Shown: in pieces, positions 8,921-17,889 of the stretch
How positions within the stretch are numbered: the stretch's first letter is position 1
How the letters are laid out: the number at the start of each line of letters is the position of its first letter
Source of the DNA: Paludibacteraceae bacterium
GTDB taxonomy: Bacteria > Bacteroidota > Bacteroidia > Bacteroidales > Paludibacteraceae
NCBI GenBank assembly: GCA_017550335.1
Contig: JAFZPM010000048.1
Coordinates: 124,001-188,000, forward strand
Direction of reading: 5' to 3'
Length of the DNA: 64,000 nucleotides
Program-made: the position numbers and the translations under genes
The notes under the pieces: model-generated
Seen by the model: the letters and a program-made list of their open reading frames with translations, nothing else
What the model was told of the DNA's origin: nothing
Databases searched by the model: none

Positions 8921-9418
8921 TTACAGGTTCTTCGCCTTCAGGAAATCGAGCAGCTGATTCCACTCTTCCTCAGACGCGAAACCATTCTTATCAACAATAA
9001 GCATCTGATACGAATCGTAGTACAGACAAAGGTATTGTTGCTTCTTCACCTTCAGTTTCTGAAACAAACCATACCGACCGTTCCACTCTTGACTCGAATA
9101 ATCATCCTGAGACGATAAGATCACCTCCTCATCCTTGAAAACATAGCGACAGATCATTTTTTCTCCCATCTGTTTCCTTAACCTGTGTTTTACACTCCCA
9201 GGTGATAACTTAATGAGTCTTCTACCCAATACAACAATACCCAGCAGATAGATGCCCAAAAACATCCAATCCGGAGATGGAGCATTCCAAACAGAAAGAA
9301 CGAAAGACACCGTAACCAGTAATAATGTGATAATGACAATATATAAACTTCTCTTCGCCCTCGTGTTAACCGAATAGATAATCTCCGGGGTAAGCGTTGT
9401 CTCATTATGTAGTTCCAT
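8921..9418 (-). CDS. YcxB-like membrane protein
   Basis: 165 residues. Two adjacent hydrophobic helices (about residues 25-46 and 50-68) are followed by a cytosolic domain with YCLYYDSYQMLIVDKNGF, the pattern of the YcxB-like C-terminal domain. The function of the family is unknown. The ATG (9418-9416) overlaps the recJ stop as TGATG, so translation is probably coupled to recJ. A GTG three bases upstream is in frame but less likely. Confidence 0.7.
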   Translation of the reverse strand: MELHNETTLTPEIIYSVNTRAKRSLYIVIITLLLVTVSFVLSVWNAPSPDWMFLGIYLLGIVVLGRRLIKLSPGSVKHRLRKQMGEKMICRYVFKDEEVILSSQDDYSSQEWNGRYGLFQKLKVKKQQYLCLYYDSYQMLIVDKNGFASEEEWNQLLDFLKAKNL

Positions 9419-11160
9419 CACTCAACCGTTTTTATATCCTTGATCATCAGTTGGATGGAGGTCGTTCCATTGAAGGTGTTCTCCTCTATCGTATAGCAGA
9501 TGTCAACTGGGTTTAACTCTTTGATGTATTTATTGAAATCGACCTCACCCGGGCATTTCGGCTGACCGAATCCAAAGGCGATACCGTTCATGATGCACTC
9601 CGACTGGGAGTCGATCAGCTCCAGCTTCATATGTTCCTGTTCCTTGCCCACCGCGCGGCTCGTACCGTAATCGAAGACCCTGCGGGTGACGAATACCGGC
9701 TTGGAGTTCTCCGGGCCGAACGGATTGAACTGCTTCAGCAGACGGAAAAACTTCGGGGTGATCTCCTTGAAATCGATGAATGCGTCGATATCAATCTGAG
9801 GCTGTTTCTGCTCCTCCAAGATATTCTCCGTGACATACTGTTCGAAGCGACGCTTGAACTCCGGCACATTCTCCTCACGCATGGACAAGCCCACCGCATA
9901 CATATGTCCGCCGAAGTTCTCCAGCAGATCACGGCACGACTCGATCGCCTTGTAGATATCGAAGCCCTGCACGGAGCGTCCCGAACCCGTTGCGAAACCG
10001 TTCGAGTGCGTCAACACGATGGTAGGTTTGTAATACATCTCGGTCAAGCGGGAAGCCACGATAGCGATGACACCCTTGTTCCAATCCGAATTGTAAACGA
10101 CAATGGAATTACGGGCCTCCCAACCCTCCTCGTTCTCCAACTTAGCCTTCGCCTCGTCAGTGATACTCTTATCCAAGTCCTTTCGCTTGTTGTTGTACTG
10201 GTCGATACAGTCGCTCTTCGCCTTCGCGAAACTCAGATCCTTGGAAATCAGCAATTCGACAGACTCACGGGCGGTTTGCATACGTCCAGAAGCGTTCAGA
10301 CGAGGACCGATTTTGAAGACGATGTCACTGATGGTGATCTCCTTGTCCGCCAAGTTACAGACATCGATGATACTCTTCATACCCAGACTAGGGTTTGAAT
10401 TCAGTTGCTTCAGTCCATAGTAAGCGAGGATTCGGTTCTCACCATTGATCGGCACGATGTCGGAGGCGATGCTCACCGCCAACAGGTCCAACATGGTCTC
10501 CAACTTGTCAAATGGTATGCCATTGTTGGAGGCGAAAGCCTGCATGAACTTGAAGCCCACGCCACAGCCCGAAAGGTTCACGTCCGGGTAGGTGTTATCC
10601 GTGCGCTTAGGATCAAGGACCGCCACCGCATTAGGCAAGCATTTGTCCGGCGTGTGGTGGTCGCAGATGATGAAGTCCACCCCACGTTCCTTGGCATATT
10701 CCACCTTTTCGACCTCCTTGATACCGCAGTCGATCGCGATGATCAATTTGATCTTATTCTCCACCGCATAGGTGATACTCTGTTCCGACACACCATACCC
10801 CTCCGTATACCGGTCAGGTATGTAGAAGTCCACGTTAGAGAACTGCTTCAAAAATTTATACACGAGCGCCACGCCCGTGATACCATCCACGTCATAGTCG
10901 CCATAGACCAAGATCCTTTCCTTGTTGCCTATGGCCCGATTCAGGCGATCCACCGCCTTTTCCATGTCGTTCATGAGGAAAGGATCGTGCAGATCGGCCA
11001 GCTGTGGACGGAAGAAACTCTTCGCCTGGGCGAAGGTTGTGATACCCCTTTGGACCAGCAATTGGCAAAGGACAGGGCTGATGCCCAGCGCTTCGGAAAG
11101 CTGCACCTTTTGCATTTCTTGTTCGTCTGTCAGAGGTATAAAATTCCATCTGTTAATCAT
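9418..11160 (-). CDS. recJ: Single-stranded-DNA-specific exonuclease RecJ
   Basis: 580 residues. The DHH phosphoesterase core is visible: YGDYDVDGITGVAL (about residues 83-96), CDHHTPDKCLP (the DHH motif near residue 165), ASGRMQTARESVELL and, in the DHHA1 part, GSGRSVQGFDIYKAIESC with GGHMYAVGLS. RecJ degrades 5' single strands in recombinational repair and mismatch repair and needs Mn2+/Mg2+. The length matches the family. It is the first gene of an operon with the ycxB-like gene, and is divergent from the ClC gene over an AT-rich 217-bp spacer. Confidence 0.95.
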   Translation of the reverse strand: MINRWNFIPLTDEQEMQKVQLSEALGISPVLCQLLVQRGITTFAQAKSFFRPQLADLHDPFLMNDMEKAVDRLNRAIGNKERILVYGDYDVDGITGVALVYKFLKQFSNVDFYIPDRYTEGYGVSEQSITYAVENKIKLIIAIDCGIKEVEKVEYAKERGVDFIICDHHTPDKCLPNAVAVLDPKRTDNTYPDVNLSGCGVGFKFMQAFASNNGIPFDKLETMLDLLAVSIASDIVPINGENRILAYYGLKQLNSNPSLGMKSIIDVCNLADKEITISDIVFKIGPRLNASGRMQTARESVELLISKDLSFAKAKSDCIDQYNNKRKDLDKSITDEAKAKLENEEGWEARNSIVVYNSDWNKGVIAIVASRLTEMYYKPTIVLTHSNGFATGSGRSVQGFDIYKAIESCRDLLENFGGHMYAVGLSMREENVPEFKRRFEQYVTENILEEQKQPQIDIDAFIDFKEITPKFFRLLKQFNPFGPENSKPVFVTRRVFDYGTSRAVGKEQEHMKLELIDSQSECIMNGIAFGFGQPKCPGEVDFNKYIKELNPVDICYTIEENTFNGTTSIQLMIKDIKTVE

Positions 11161-11377
11161 TATATATATTATTTTTCTATTTTTCTATCAAAAGGCATTT
11201 TTCCCCACGAATTTTTCCTCAATTCGTCAAACGGAAAAAACAACTTGTAAAGTTAATAAAATCATATCAAAAACGCATAGTGAAAAAATTTTTTTAACGA
11301 TTTAGCATAATATCAGACATAGGAAAGCCGTTTTTTATTAAATTAGCCGTTCGTTTTTGTGGGAAGAAAATACAAAC

Positions 11378-13150
11378 ATGATAGAAGAATATTTCATACG
11401 AATATTACGGTGGAGGGAGGCGAACATCAGCGAGAAACACTTCACATTGTTTCTTAGTTTTCTGACAGGATTGTTCTGCGCCATCGCCGCACACATACTA
11501 AAAAACATCGTCGCGTTTCTGCACGAACTGGTGAAGAGCAACTTCACCGACGGAAGTCTGAACTACCTTTATTTGGCGACCCCGATCATCGGCGTATGCC
11601 TCGCCAGCGCCTACGTCCGTTACATCGTGAAGGATGACATCAGCCATGGAGTGACGAAGATCATGTTCGCCATTTCCCAAAAGAAGGCGCGCATCAAGCG
11701 GCACAACATGTGGTCGTCCATCATCGCCAGTTCGCTCACCATCGGATTCGGAGGGTCGGTAGGAGCCGAGGCCCCGATCGTGCTGACGGGTTCGGCCATC
11801 GGTTCGAACCTCGGACAGCTCTTCCGCATGGAGCAGAAAACGCTCATGTTGCTCGTCGGTTGCGGTGCGGCAGGTGCGGTGGCTGGTATCTTCAAGGCCC
11901 CGATCGCGGGAGTCTGCTTCACGTTGGAGGTGTTAATGCTCGACTTGACGATGGCCTCCATCGTGCCATTGCTCATCTCCGCGGCGACCGCCTCCATCTT
12001 CACCTACTTCCTTACCAGCTCGGAGGCGATGTTCACCTTCGAACCCGTTCCTTTTTCCCTCCACAACGTGCCTTACTACGTGGCGCTCGGAATCCTCTGC
12101 GGATTCGTATCGCTCTACTTCACGAGGGGAATGACCAAGCTGGAGTCCTTCTTCGCGAGCCTCAACACACCGATCAAGAAACTCTTCGCGGGCGGTATCA
12201 TGCTGAGCATCCTGATCTTCTTCATCCCACCACTCTACGGTGAGGGATACGACACCATAGGCTACCTGCTCGACGGCAACGTGCAAGCCATCACGGAGAA
12301 CAGTGTCTTCTACGACTTCAAGGATAATTTCTGGATGGTCCTCCTATTCCTCTTCCTCATCATCTTCTTTAAGATATTCGCCTCTGCGGCGACAAACGGA
12401 AGCGGTGGAACGGGTGGAATCTTCGCCCCTAGCCTATTCATGGGATGCATCACGGGCTATGCGATGGCTTTCATCACCAACTTCACGAGCTTGGGGACCC
12501 TGCCGGAGAAGAACTTCGCGCTGGCGGGCATGTCTGGCGTCATGGCGGGTGTCATGCACGCACCGCTGACGGGAGCCTTCCTCATCGCCGAACTGACGGG
12601 TGGATATGACCTCTTCATCTGCCTGATGATCACGGCCACCGTCGCCTACGTCACCATCCTGGCCTTCGAGCCTCATAGCTTGTACGCCATGCGTCTGGCG
12701 AAGAAGGGCGAGCTGCTGACCCACAACACGGACAAGAACATCCTCACCTTGCTGAAGACGGAGAACGTCATCGAGACGGATTTCCAAACACTCCACCCGG
12801 AGATGTACCTGGGCGACGTCATCAAGATCGTGGCGAACTCCAACCGCAACATCTTCCCTGTACTCGACTCCAAGCATAGGATGGTGGGACTCATCAGCCT
12901 GAACGAAATCCGTAACATCATGTTCCGGCCTGAACTGTACAACCGCTTCAAGGTATCCAAACTGATGGTCTCCCCGCCGGACTTCGTCTCCGCGGATGAG
13001 CCGATGGAGAAGGTGATGTACAAGTTCGAGAAGACCAAGGCGTGGAACCTCCCCGTGCTGGACGCGGAAGGCAAGTACCTAGGCTACGTCTCCAAATCGA
13101 AGATCTTCTCCGCCTATAGGGAGTTGCTCGTGACGTTGTCGGACGAGTAA
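11378..13150 (+). CDS. ClC family chloride channel/transporter with C-terminal CBS pair
   Basis: 590 residues. The ATG at 11378 is chosen; an earlier in-frame TTG at 11357 would add seven residues. The membrane part shows the ClC signatures GSVGAEAPIVLTGSAIGSNLG (GxEGP-like, keeping the gating glutamate) and GSGGTGGIFAPSL. The region from residue about 455 has two CBS domains (VIKIVANSNRNIFPVLD; MEKVMYKFEKTKAWNLPVLD), which usually bind adenine nucleotides and gate the pore. The protein moves chloride across the inner membrane as a channel or Cl-/H+ antiporter. Bacteroidota often encode such CBS-bearing ClC proteins. Confidence 0.92.
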   Translation: MIEEYFIRILRWREANISEKHFTLFLSFLTGLFCAIAAHILKNIVAFLHELVKSNFTDGSLNYLYLATPIIGVCLASAYVRYIVKDDISHGVTKIMFAISQKKARIKRHNMWSSIIASSLTIGFGGSVGAEAPIVLTGSAIGSNLGQLFRMEQKTLMLLVGCGAAGAVAGIFKAPIAGVCFTLEVLMLDLTMASIVPLLISAATASIFTYFLTSSEAMFTFEPVPFSLHNVPYYVALGILCGFVSLYFTRGMTKLESFFASLNTPIKKLFAGGIMLSILIFFIPPLYGEGYDTIGYLLDGNVQAITENSVFYDFKDNFWMVLLFLFLIIFFKIFASAATNGSGGTGGIFAPSLFMGCITGYAMAFITNFTSLGTLPEKNFALAGMSGVMAGVMHAPLTGAFLIAELTGGYDLFICLMITATVAYVTILAFEPHSLYAMRLAKKGELLTHNTDKNILTLLKTENVIETDFQTLHPEMYLGDVIKIVANSNRNIFPVLDSKHRMVGLISLNEIRNIMFRPELYNRFKVSKLMVSPPDFVSADEPMEKVMYKFEKTKAWNLPVLDAEGKYLGYVSKSKIFSAYRELLVTLSDE

Positions 13151-13190
13151 AATGAGTTAAGAGTTAAGAAGTAAGAGTTAAGAGTTTTAG
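13151..13190. repeat. GTTAAGA-type tract after the ClC gene
   Basis: GAGTTAAGAGTTAAGAAG and TAAGAGTTAAGAGTT start one base after the TAA stop. Same class as the tract after the DUF4403 gene. Confidence 0.6.
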
Positions 13191-13234
13191 GGTGTACTGG
13201 TTGGATGTGCGTGGAAATCACTTCCAAACCCCAA

Positions 13235-13337
13235 AAATAGTAAATCGTAAATAGCTAAATCGTAAATAAGAAAGGGTCTGCCACCCGCACCCGTCCCGCA
13301 CCGCAAACCGCAAATAGTAAATCGTAAATAGCTAAAT
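13235..13337. repeat. 26-bp direct repeat pair, ATTTAC class
   Basis: A 26-bp sequence built from AAATAGTAAATCGTAAATAG units occurs exactly at 13235-13260 and again at 13312-13337. The 51 bp between them include a C-rich stretch and further CGTAAATA units. The array lies directly 3' of the PorP/SprF gene. Confidence 0.8.
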
Positions 13338-13348
13338 AGTAAATCCCC

Positions 13349-14251
13349 TTACTTTTTCTTCCCGATCCTAAAGGACAAAAGGAGCTCGTGCGTATTGCTC
13401 GGCAGGGTGCAATTACTTCCCAAACCACACTCATAGACATAGCCGAAACGGACGATACGATACTCCAAGCCCAGCAACACCGAGAGGTAGGAAGGGTTGC
13501 AACCGTTCACCAGGTCAGGGCGCCACGATAGTCCGCCCCATAGTAAACGACGGTAGAAGAGCAACGTGCCCAAATCCGCCACGTGCACCTTATTACGGTT
13601 CATATAGCCTAAATCCACCCACAGGTCCCAATCATCCCCCAAGACGAAGGAACGCACCGCATAGCCGTAGAAATGGCGGTCGGACGAATAGGAAAGCGAC
13701 TGGTTGTTCTGAACATGGGTGGAAGAGATTCCGAACGTCCAATCCATAGAAGTGAGCTCGAAGCCCACATTGAAGTCAGGGGAGGCCTCCGTGACTCGGT
13801 CTTTCGACAAGTCCAGCAACGCACGTTCATACTCCTTGCTCAATGTGTTGGCGGAAGGGTCATAAGAGCCCCAGAAAACACCGGCGGAGAGACCCATGGA
13901 GAGGATCCAGTGCGGATTCAGGTCTATCTGATAAGAGTATTCCGCCTTCACCTCCGTCATGCTGTGCCCCACGCCCATCACATCTCGGTAGACCGTCAGG
14001 CCCACGCCCGACTGGATGCGTTTGAAGTAGTTCGTGGCGTTCAGGAGCAGTGTGTGCGGCGAGTTGTCCACACCCAGCCATTGCAGACGCCCCATCAGGA
14101 AGATGTCCACATCGCCCGTGTTGCCCACGCCCGCAGGGTTGATGTTGCCACGGGAAAAGAGCTGCTGGGTAAGCAACAAGTCTTGCTGGGCAAAGGCGAC
14201 CTGTCCCAAGCCCAAACATAGCAGCAATATGTAGAAAAGTCTCTTCATCAT
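13349..14251 (-). CDS. PorP/SprF family type IX secretion/gliding membrane protein
   Basis: 300 residues with a signal peptide (MMKRLFYILLLCLGLGQVAFA). It then shows the family opening QQDLLLTQQLFSRGNINPAG (the N-P-A-G stretch is diagnostic) and about a dozen amphipathic strands of an outer-membrane barrel, ending LLLSFRIGKKK. PorP/SprF proteins are needed for T9SS function or for surface delivery of specific cargo (gliding adhesins). The start ATG overlaps the stop of the OmpA gene (ATGA), making it the third gene of a tightly coupled operon with the OmpA-family and beta-barrel genes. Confidence 0.88.
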   Translation of the reverse strand: MMKRLFYILLLCLGLGQVAFAQQDLLLTQQLFSRGNINPAGVGNTGDVDIFLMGRLQWLGVDNSPHTLLLNATNYFKRIQSGVGLTVYRDVMGVGHSMTEVKAEYSYQIDLNPHWILSMGLSAGVFWGSYDPSANTLSKEYERALLDLSKDRVTEASPDFNVGFELTSMDWTFGISSTHVQNNQSLSYSSDRHFYGYAVRSFVLGDDWDLWVDLGYMNRNKVHVADLGTLLFYRRLLWGGLSWRPDLVNGCNPSYLSVLLGLEYRIVRFGYVYECGLGSNCTLPSNTHELLLSFRIGKKK

Positions 14252-14892
14252 TCCTTCACTCTTACCACCACCCTACGGTTCATCAAATGTTCATATTCGT
14301 TCTTCGCATGCGGGTAGACCAGTTCCAACTCGCTGCGACCGATCATCGTCAGCCGTTTCGGGTCGACCCCACGGCGCACCAAGACATCGTAGACCCTTTT
14401 GGCGCGACGCTCGGAAAGTCCTTGGTTATAGACCACCGTGCCACGCTCGTCCGTATGGCCGATCACCTCGAAATCCTTTCCCTGATGATAGTCGATGAAG
14501 GCCATGATGGTATCGAACTCCGCGGAATAGTCCGTGATGAAATTATTTTGGTCAAAGATAAAATAGACGATACAGGTGTTGATGTCCGGGCGGGAGACGC
14601 GTGGCGGTGTCGGCAACGTGTCCGCAGGCTCCTTCGGAGTCTCCGTCAGCACATTCGGCAGCGTGTCCACGACGACGGAATCCTGCACGAGCGTATCCGC
14701 AGGCACAGTGTCCACCGGCAACACAGGGACCGTATCCTTCTCCGTCGTATCCCTCTTCTCCTCCTCCACGACAGGGTAACGCCAGCTACGGTAGAAAAGG
14801 GAGGACCCCCGCTCCGTGATGCGTTCCTTCTTCTTCCCGTTCACCGAGGGGAGGATAAGCAAGAGCAATAATATGGAGAGTATCTTTTTCAT
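14248..14892 (-). CDS. OmpA family peptidoglycan-binding protein
   Basis: 214 residues: a signal peptide (MKKILSILLLLLILPSVNG), a Pro/Thr/Asp/Val-rich linker (about residues 55-100, with repeats such as TVPVLPVDTVPADT), and a C-terminal OmpA domain with FEVIGHTDERGTVVYNQGLS and RRAKRVYDVLVRRGVDPKRL, the residues that hold diaminopimelate. It lacks its own barrel, so it probably anchors a partner barrel to peptidoglycan. Its start overlaps the stop of the barrel gene and its stop overlaps the PorP/SprF start (both ATGA). The trio likely forms one envelope complex. Confidence 0.9.
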   Translation of the reverse strand: MKKILSILLLLLILPSVNGKKKERITERGSSLFYRSWRYPVVEEEKRDTTEKDTVPVLPVDTVPADTLVQDSVVVDTLPNVLTETPKEPADTLPTPPRVSRPDINTCIVYFIFDQNNFITDYSAEFDTIMAFIDYHQGKDFEVIGHTDERGTVVYNQGLSERRAKRVYDVLVRRGVDPKRLTMIGRSELELVYPHAKNEYEHLMNRRVVVRVKE

Positions 14893-16172
14893 TCCTTTTT
14901 TTCTTTAACCCAAGAATGTACTTTAAAGCTACGATCGAAACGCAAAGCGAAGGTCGCCGCATAATCAACGCTGGACTCGTCCAAGTCGTAATAGGCCTGA
15001 AGACGGAAAAGCATGACGTCATTCAAATCATAAGCAGCCTCAGCCGTAAGCATGTGGCGGTAACGGCGCTCGAAAGAGTCATCGAAGTAGCTCCTCGATT
15101 GGAAGAGGTAACTGCCCCTGCCGGAGACAAACCCGTCACCGTACCAGTATCCTATATTGCAGTACACAAGATGTTCATGTTGTACCTTAATCACTTCGTA
15201 CCCATTCTCCTTGCTGCTTGTACTTTTCGTCCACGATCCATTGATATAAAGTTGAGGGTAAATACCCCACCCCTTCTTGAAATGGGTATGGATGTGCTGC
15301 TCATTAGAACGGTTGGAGAACCCGAAGAGTGGCAGTTTCGCACCGATAGAATTTAGGAAACCATGGTTAAAATGCTTATCATATTCCAGACCAGCCGCCA
15401 CGTTGGCAAGCGTCTCGATGCACGAATCCTGCACCGCATCGATTTGTCCGCCCCTATGGTTCATCAGCAGATGAATAGGGATTTCAAAAGTATGCCGTTT
15501 CTTTTCGAATTTCAGTGCATTCACCCATCCGAAAGTGAATTTTTCCTGCCAAGGGGAGTCTATGACAATGAAATCCTCCCAGTTACACCACATCTTGGAA
15601 CGCCAATGTTTGGTACAGGCAAACAGCTGCAATCCATCTTCCTTGTTGGCGTAGAAGAGTCTGTCATAGTCATACATCGGTTGATAAAGTCCATGACCGA
15701 TGAATCCATCGGATAACGTACCACCCACAATATTTATATTTTTGTTGGGTTTGTATTCAATCCGCACAATAGGGGAAACCTCCCGCAACTTTTTATGGTC
15801 GCCCGCAATCCCCAACAGATGGAGACCGACAGAAAGTCTTAGCCGTTCATCATGATTGTACGTCAAGGTTGGCTTCATGAAGAAACCCAATGCGCTGTAC
15901 CCTTTCGTGTAAGGAAGGAAATACTCCGCGTCACGGACGAAGGTCGTCACATTCGGGTAAAACAAAAGCGTCTGCTTTTCAACATCTTTCCCTCCAATCA
16001 GACCTGTCTGATAAGGATAATAATAATACACTCCCATCGAAGGAGGACAAGTTGACTTAGAAGGTTCCGCCTCCACAGCCACAGAATCGGGAGAATAGAG
16101 TGAACGGACACCAGCCTCCACACCCAAGGCATGGAGCATCAAGGCCAATATTAGCAGCACGAATTTTCTCAT
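14889..16172 (-). CDS. Outer-membrane beta-barrel protein of unknown function
   Basis: 427 residues from the ATG at 16172, which gives a signal peptide (MRKFVLLILALMLHALGVEA); longer in-frame extensions run into the proS terminator. The mature part alternates polar and aromatic residues in strands (YYYYPYQTGLIGGKD, FGWVNALKFEKK, YWYGDGFVSGRG) and ends in ATFALRFDRSF, typical of OM barrels. I do not recognise a named family. It is first in the operon with the OmpA and PorP/SprF genes, so it may be the pore that the other two organise. Confidence 0.7.
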   Translation of the reverse strand: MRKFVLLILALMLHALGVEAGVRSLYSPDSVAVEAEPSKSTCPPSMGVYYYYPYQTGLIGGKDVEKQTLLFYPNVTTFVRDAEYFLPYTKGYSALGFFMKPTLTYNHDERLRLSVGLHLLGIAGDHKKLREVSPIVRIEYKPNKNINIVGGTLSDGFIGHGLYQPMYDYDRLFYANKEDGLQLFACTKHWRSKMWCNWEDFIVIDSPWQEKFTFGWVNALKFEKKRHTFEIPIHLLMNHRGGQIDAVQDSCIETLANVAAGLEYDKHFNHGFLNSIGAKLPLFGFSNRSNEQHIHTHFKKGWGIYPQLYINGSWTKSTSSKENGYEVIKVQHEHLVYCNIGYWYGDGFVSGRGSYLFQSRSYFDDSFERRYRHMLTAEAAYDLNDVMLFRLQAYYDLDESSVDYAATFALRFDRSFKVHSWVKEKKE

Positions 16173-16189
16173 ACACTCTCTCCTAAAAG

Positions 16190-16226
16190 CAAAAAAGGCG
16201 TCAGGACGGATAAATGTCCCAACGCC
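16190..16226 (-). terminator. Rho-independent terminator of proS
   Basis: On the minus strand GGCGTTGGGAC and GTCCTGACGCC pair around ATTTATCC and are followed by TTTTTT. It lies 15 bp after the proS stop. Confidence 0.88.
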
Positions 16227-16240
16227 TATGAATGAATTCA

Positions 16241-17725
16241 TTAATATGATCTTGCGAAGAGCACCCTGCACTTGGATGGTTTGCCCGTCACCATGCACTT
16301 GCCAGGCTCCTTGTCGTCGCCCAGGTAGGTGTCGAACGGAACGCAACGGATGGTCGCCTTGGTCTCCTCCTTGATCTGCGCCTCCGTCTCAGGAGTGCCG
16401 TCCCAGTGGGCCAAGATGAATCCGCCCTTCTCGATCTCCACCTTGAACTCGTCGTAGCTATCCACCTTCTTGATCATGGAGTTACGATAGTCCAAAGCCT
16501 TCTTGAAGATATTCTTTTGGATCTCATCCAACAGGTTCTTAACGTATGCGTCGATGCCCTCCAGACTGACGGTCTCCTTCGTGAGGGTATCACGGCGAGC
16601 CACCTCGACCGTACCGTTCTCAAGGTCTCTTGCACCCATAGCCAAACGTACAGGCACACCCTTCAACTCATACTCGGCAAACTTCCAGCCTGGCTTCTTA
16701 GCGTCCGAATCATCATACTTAACTGTGATGCCCAAAGCCTTCAGCTTAGCGGTGATTTCGCTCACCTTGGCAGAAATCTCAGCCAACTGCTCCTCCGTCT
16801 TGAAGATAGGCACGATCACCACTTGGATTGGTGCCAAGTTAGGCGGCAAAACCAAACCGTTGTCGTCGGAGTGCGTCATGATGAGCGCACCCATCAAACG
16901 GGTGGATACACCCCAAGAGGTAGCCCACACATAGTCGAGCTTGCCCTCGCGGGTCTGGTACTGCACGTCGAACGCCTTCGCGAAGTTCTGACCTAGGAAG
17001 TGGGAAGTACCCGACTGCAATGCCTTGCCATCCTGCATCAAAGCCTCGATGGTATAGGTGTCCACCGCACCGGCGAAACGCTCCGTCTCGGACTTCACGC
17101 CCTTGATGACAGGGACCGCCATGAAGTTCTCCACGAAATCGCCATAGACATTCAGCATCTTCTGAGCCTCTGCCTCAGCCTCCTCGTAGGTCTCGTGAGC
17201 CGTATGGCCCTCTTGCCACAGGAACTCGGCGGTACGGAGGAACAAGCGGGTACGCATCTCCCAACGAACCACGTTCGCCCACTGGTTGCAGAGGATCGGG
17301 AGGTCACGGTAAGAGTGAATCCAGTTCTTGTATGTGTTCCAGATGATGGTCTCGGACGTAGGACGGACAATCAACTCCTCCTCCAACTTGGCTTCAGGGT
17401 CCACCACCACACCGCTCCCGTCGGGATTGGTCTTCAGTCTATAGTGGGTGACAACCGCGCACTCCTTCGCGAAGCCTTCCACATGGTCAGCCTCCTTGCT
17501 CAAAAAAGATTTAGGGATGAAAAGAGGGAAATATGCGTTCACATGGCCCGTCTCCTTGAACATACGGTCCAACTCATGCTGCATCTTCTCCCAAATAGCA
17601 TACCCGTACGGTTTAATCACCATACAACCTCTCACTGCGGAACTCTCCGCCAAATCAGCCTTGATCACCAAGTCGTTATACCACTGTGAGTAATCCTCAC
17701 TGCGTGGAGTCAATTCTTTTGCCAT
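16241..17725 (-). CDS. proS: Prolyl-tRNA synthetase, eukaryote/archaeal-like (ProS type 3)
   Basis: 494 residues. Class II motifs: motif 1 region [16 protein letters not shown]; motif 2 [20 protein letters not shown] (residues about 155-175); motif 3 region [18 protein letters not shown]. An anticodon-binding domain follows ([12 protein letters not shown]). The C-terminus CRVLFARSY ends in Tyr, a hallmark of the short, eukaryote-like ProRS without the editing insertion; this is the usual form in Bacteroidota. It charges tRNA-Pro. It has its own promoter (TACCTTTG, 17754-17761) and terminator. Confidence 0.96.
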   Translation of the reverse strand: MAKELTPRSEDYSQWYNDLVIKADLAESSAVRGCMVIKPYGYAIWEKMQHELDRMFKETGHVNAYFPLFIPKSFLSKEADHVEGFAKECAVVTHYRLKTNPDGSGVVVDPEAKLEEELIVRPTSETIIWNTYKNWIHSYRDLPILCNQWANVVRWEMRTRLFLRTAEFLWQEGHTAHETYEEAEAEAQKMLNVYGDFVENFMAVPVIKGVKSETERFAGAVDTYTIEALMQDGKALQSGTSHFLGQNFAKAFDVQYQTREGKLDYVWATSWGVSTRLMGALIMTHSDDNGLVLPPNLAPIQVVIVPIFKTEEQLAEISAKVSEITAKLKALGITVKYDDSDAKKPGWKFAEYELKGVPVRLAMGARDLENGTVEVARRDTLTKETVSLEGIDAYVKNLLDEIQKNIFKKALDYRNSMIKKVDSYDEFKVEIEKGGFILAHWDGTPETEAQIKEETKATIRCVPFDTYLGDDKEPGKCMVTGKPSKCRVLFARSY

Positions 17726-17753
17726 CTTGTATTTATGTAAAACTTATAAAGCA

Positions 17754-17761
17754 CAAAGGTA
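17754..17761 (-). promoter_or_regulatory. -7 element TACCTTTG of proS
   Basis: The reverse complement of CAAAGGTA gives TACCTTTG, an exact TAnnTTTG, 28 bp before the proS ATG. The region where a -33 would lie is filled by an AATTAAG-type tract (17771-17801), and no TTTG is seen there. Confidence 0.55.
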
Positions 17762-17833
17762 CGAAATTATAATTAAGAATTAAGAGTTAAGAGTTAAGAA
17801 TTCCATAATGCAATGCGAATCACTTCCCATAAA

Positions 17834-17875
17834 CGATGCCCTGGCCATGGCCAAACGCACGAGCAGGGCATCGAT
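17834..17875 (-). terminator. Possible terminator after the PstS-like gene
   Basis: CGATGCCCTG and CAGGGCATCG form a 10-bp stem with an internal GGCCATGGCC palindrome. The following minus-strand tract is only TTTAT, so termination strength is doubtful. Confidence 0.4.
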
Positions 17876-17889
17876 CTAATATTTTACGA

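Noticed and set aside
16173..16346. Extension of the outer-membrane barrel gene into proS
   Set aside because: It would translate through the proS terminator and lacks a signal peptide; the ATG at 16172 starts a good one.
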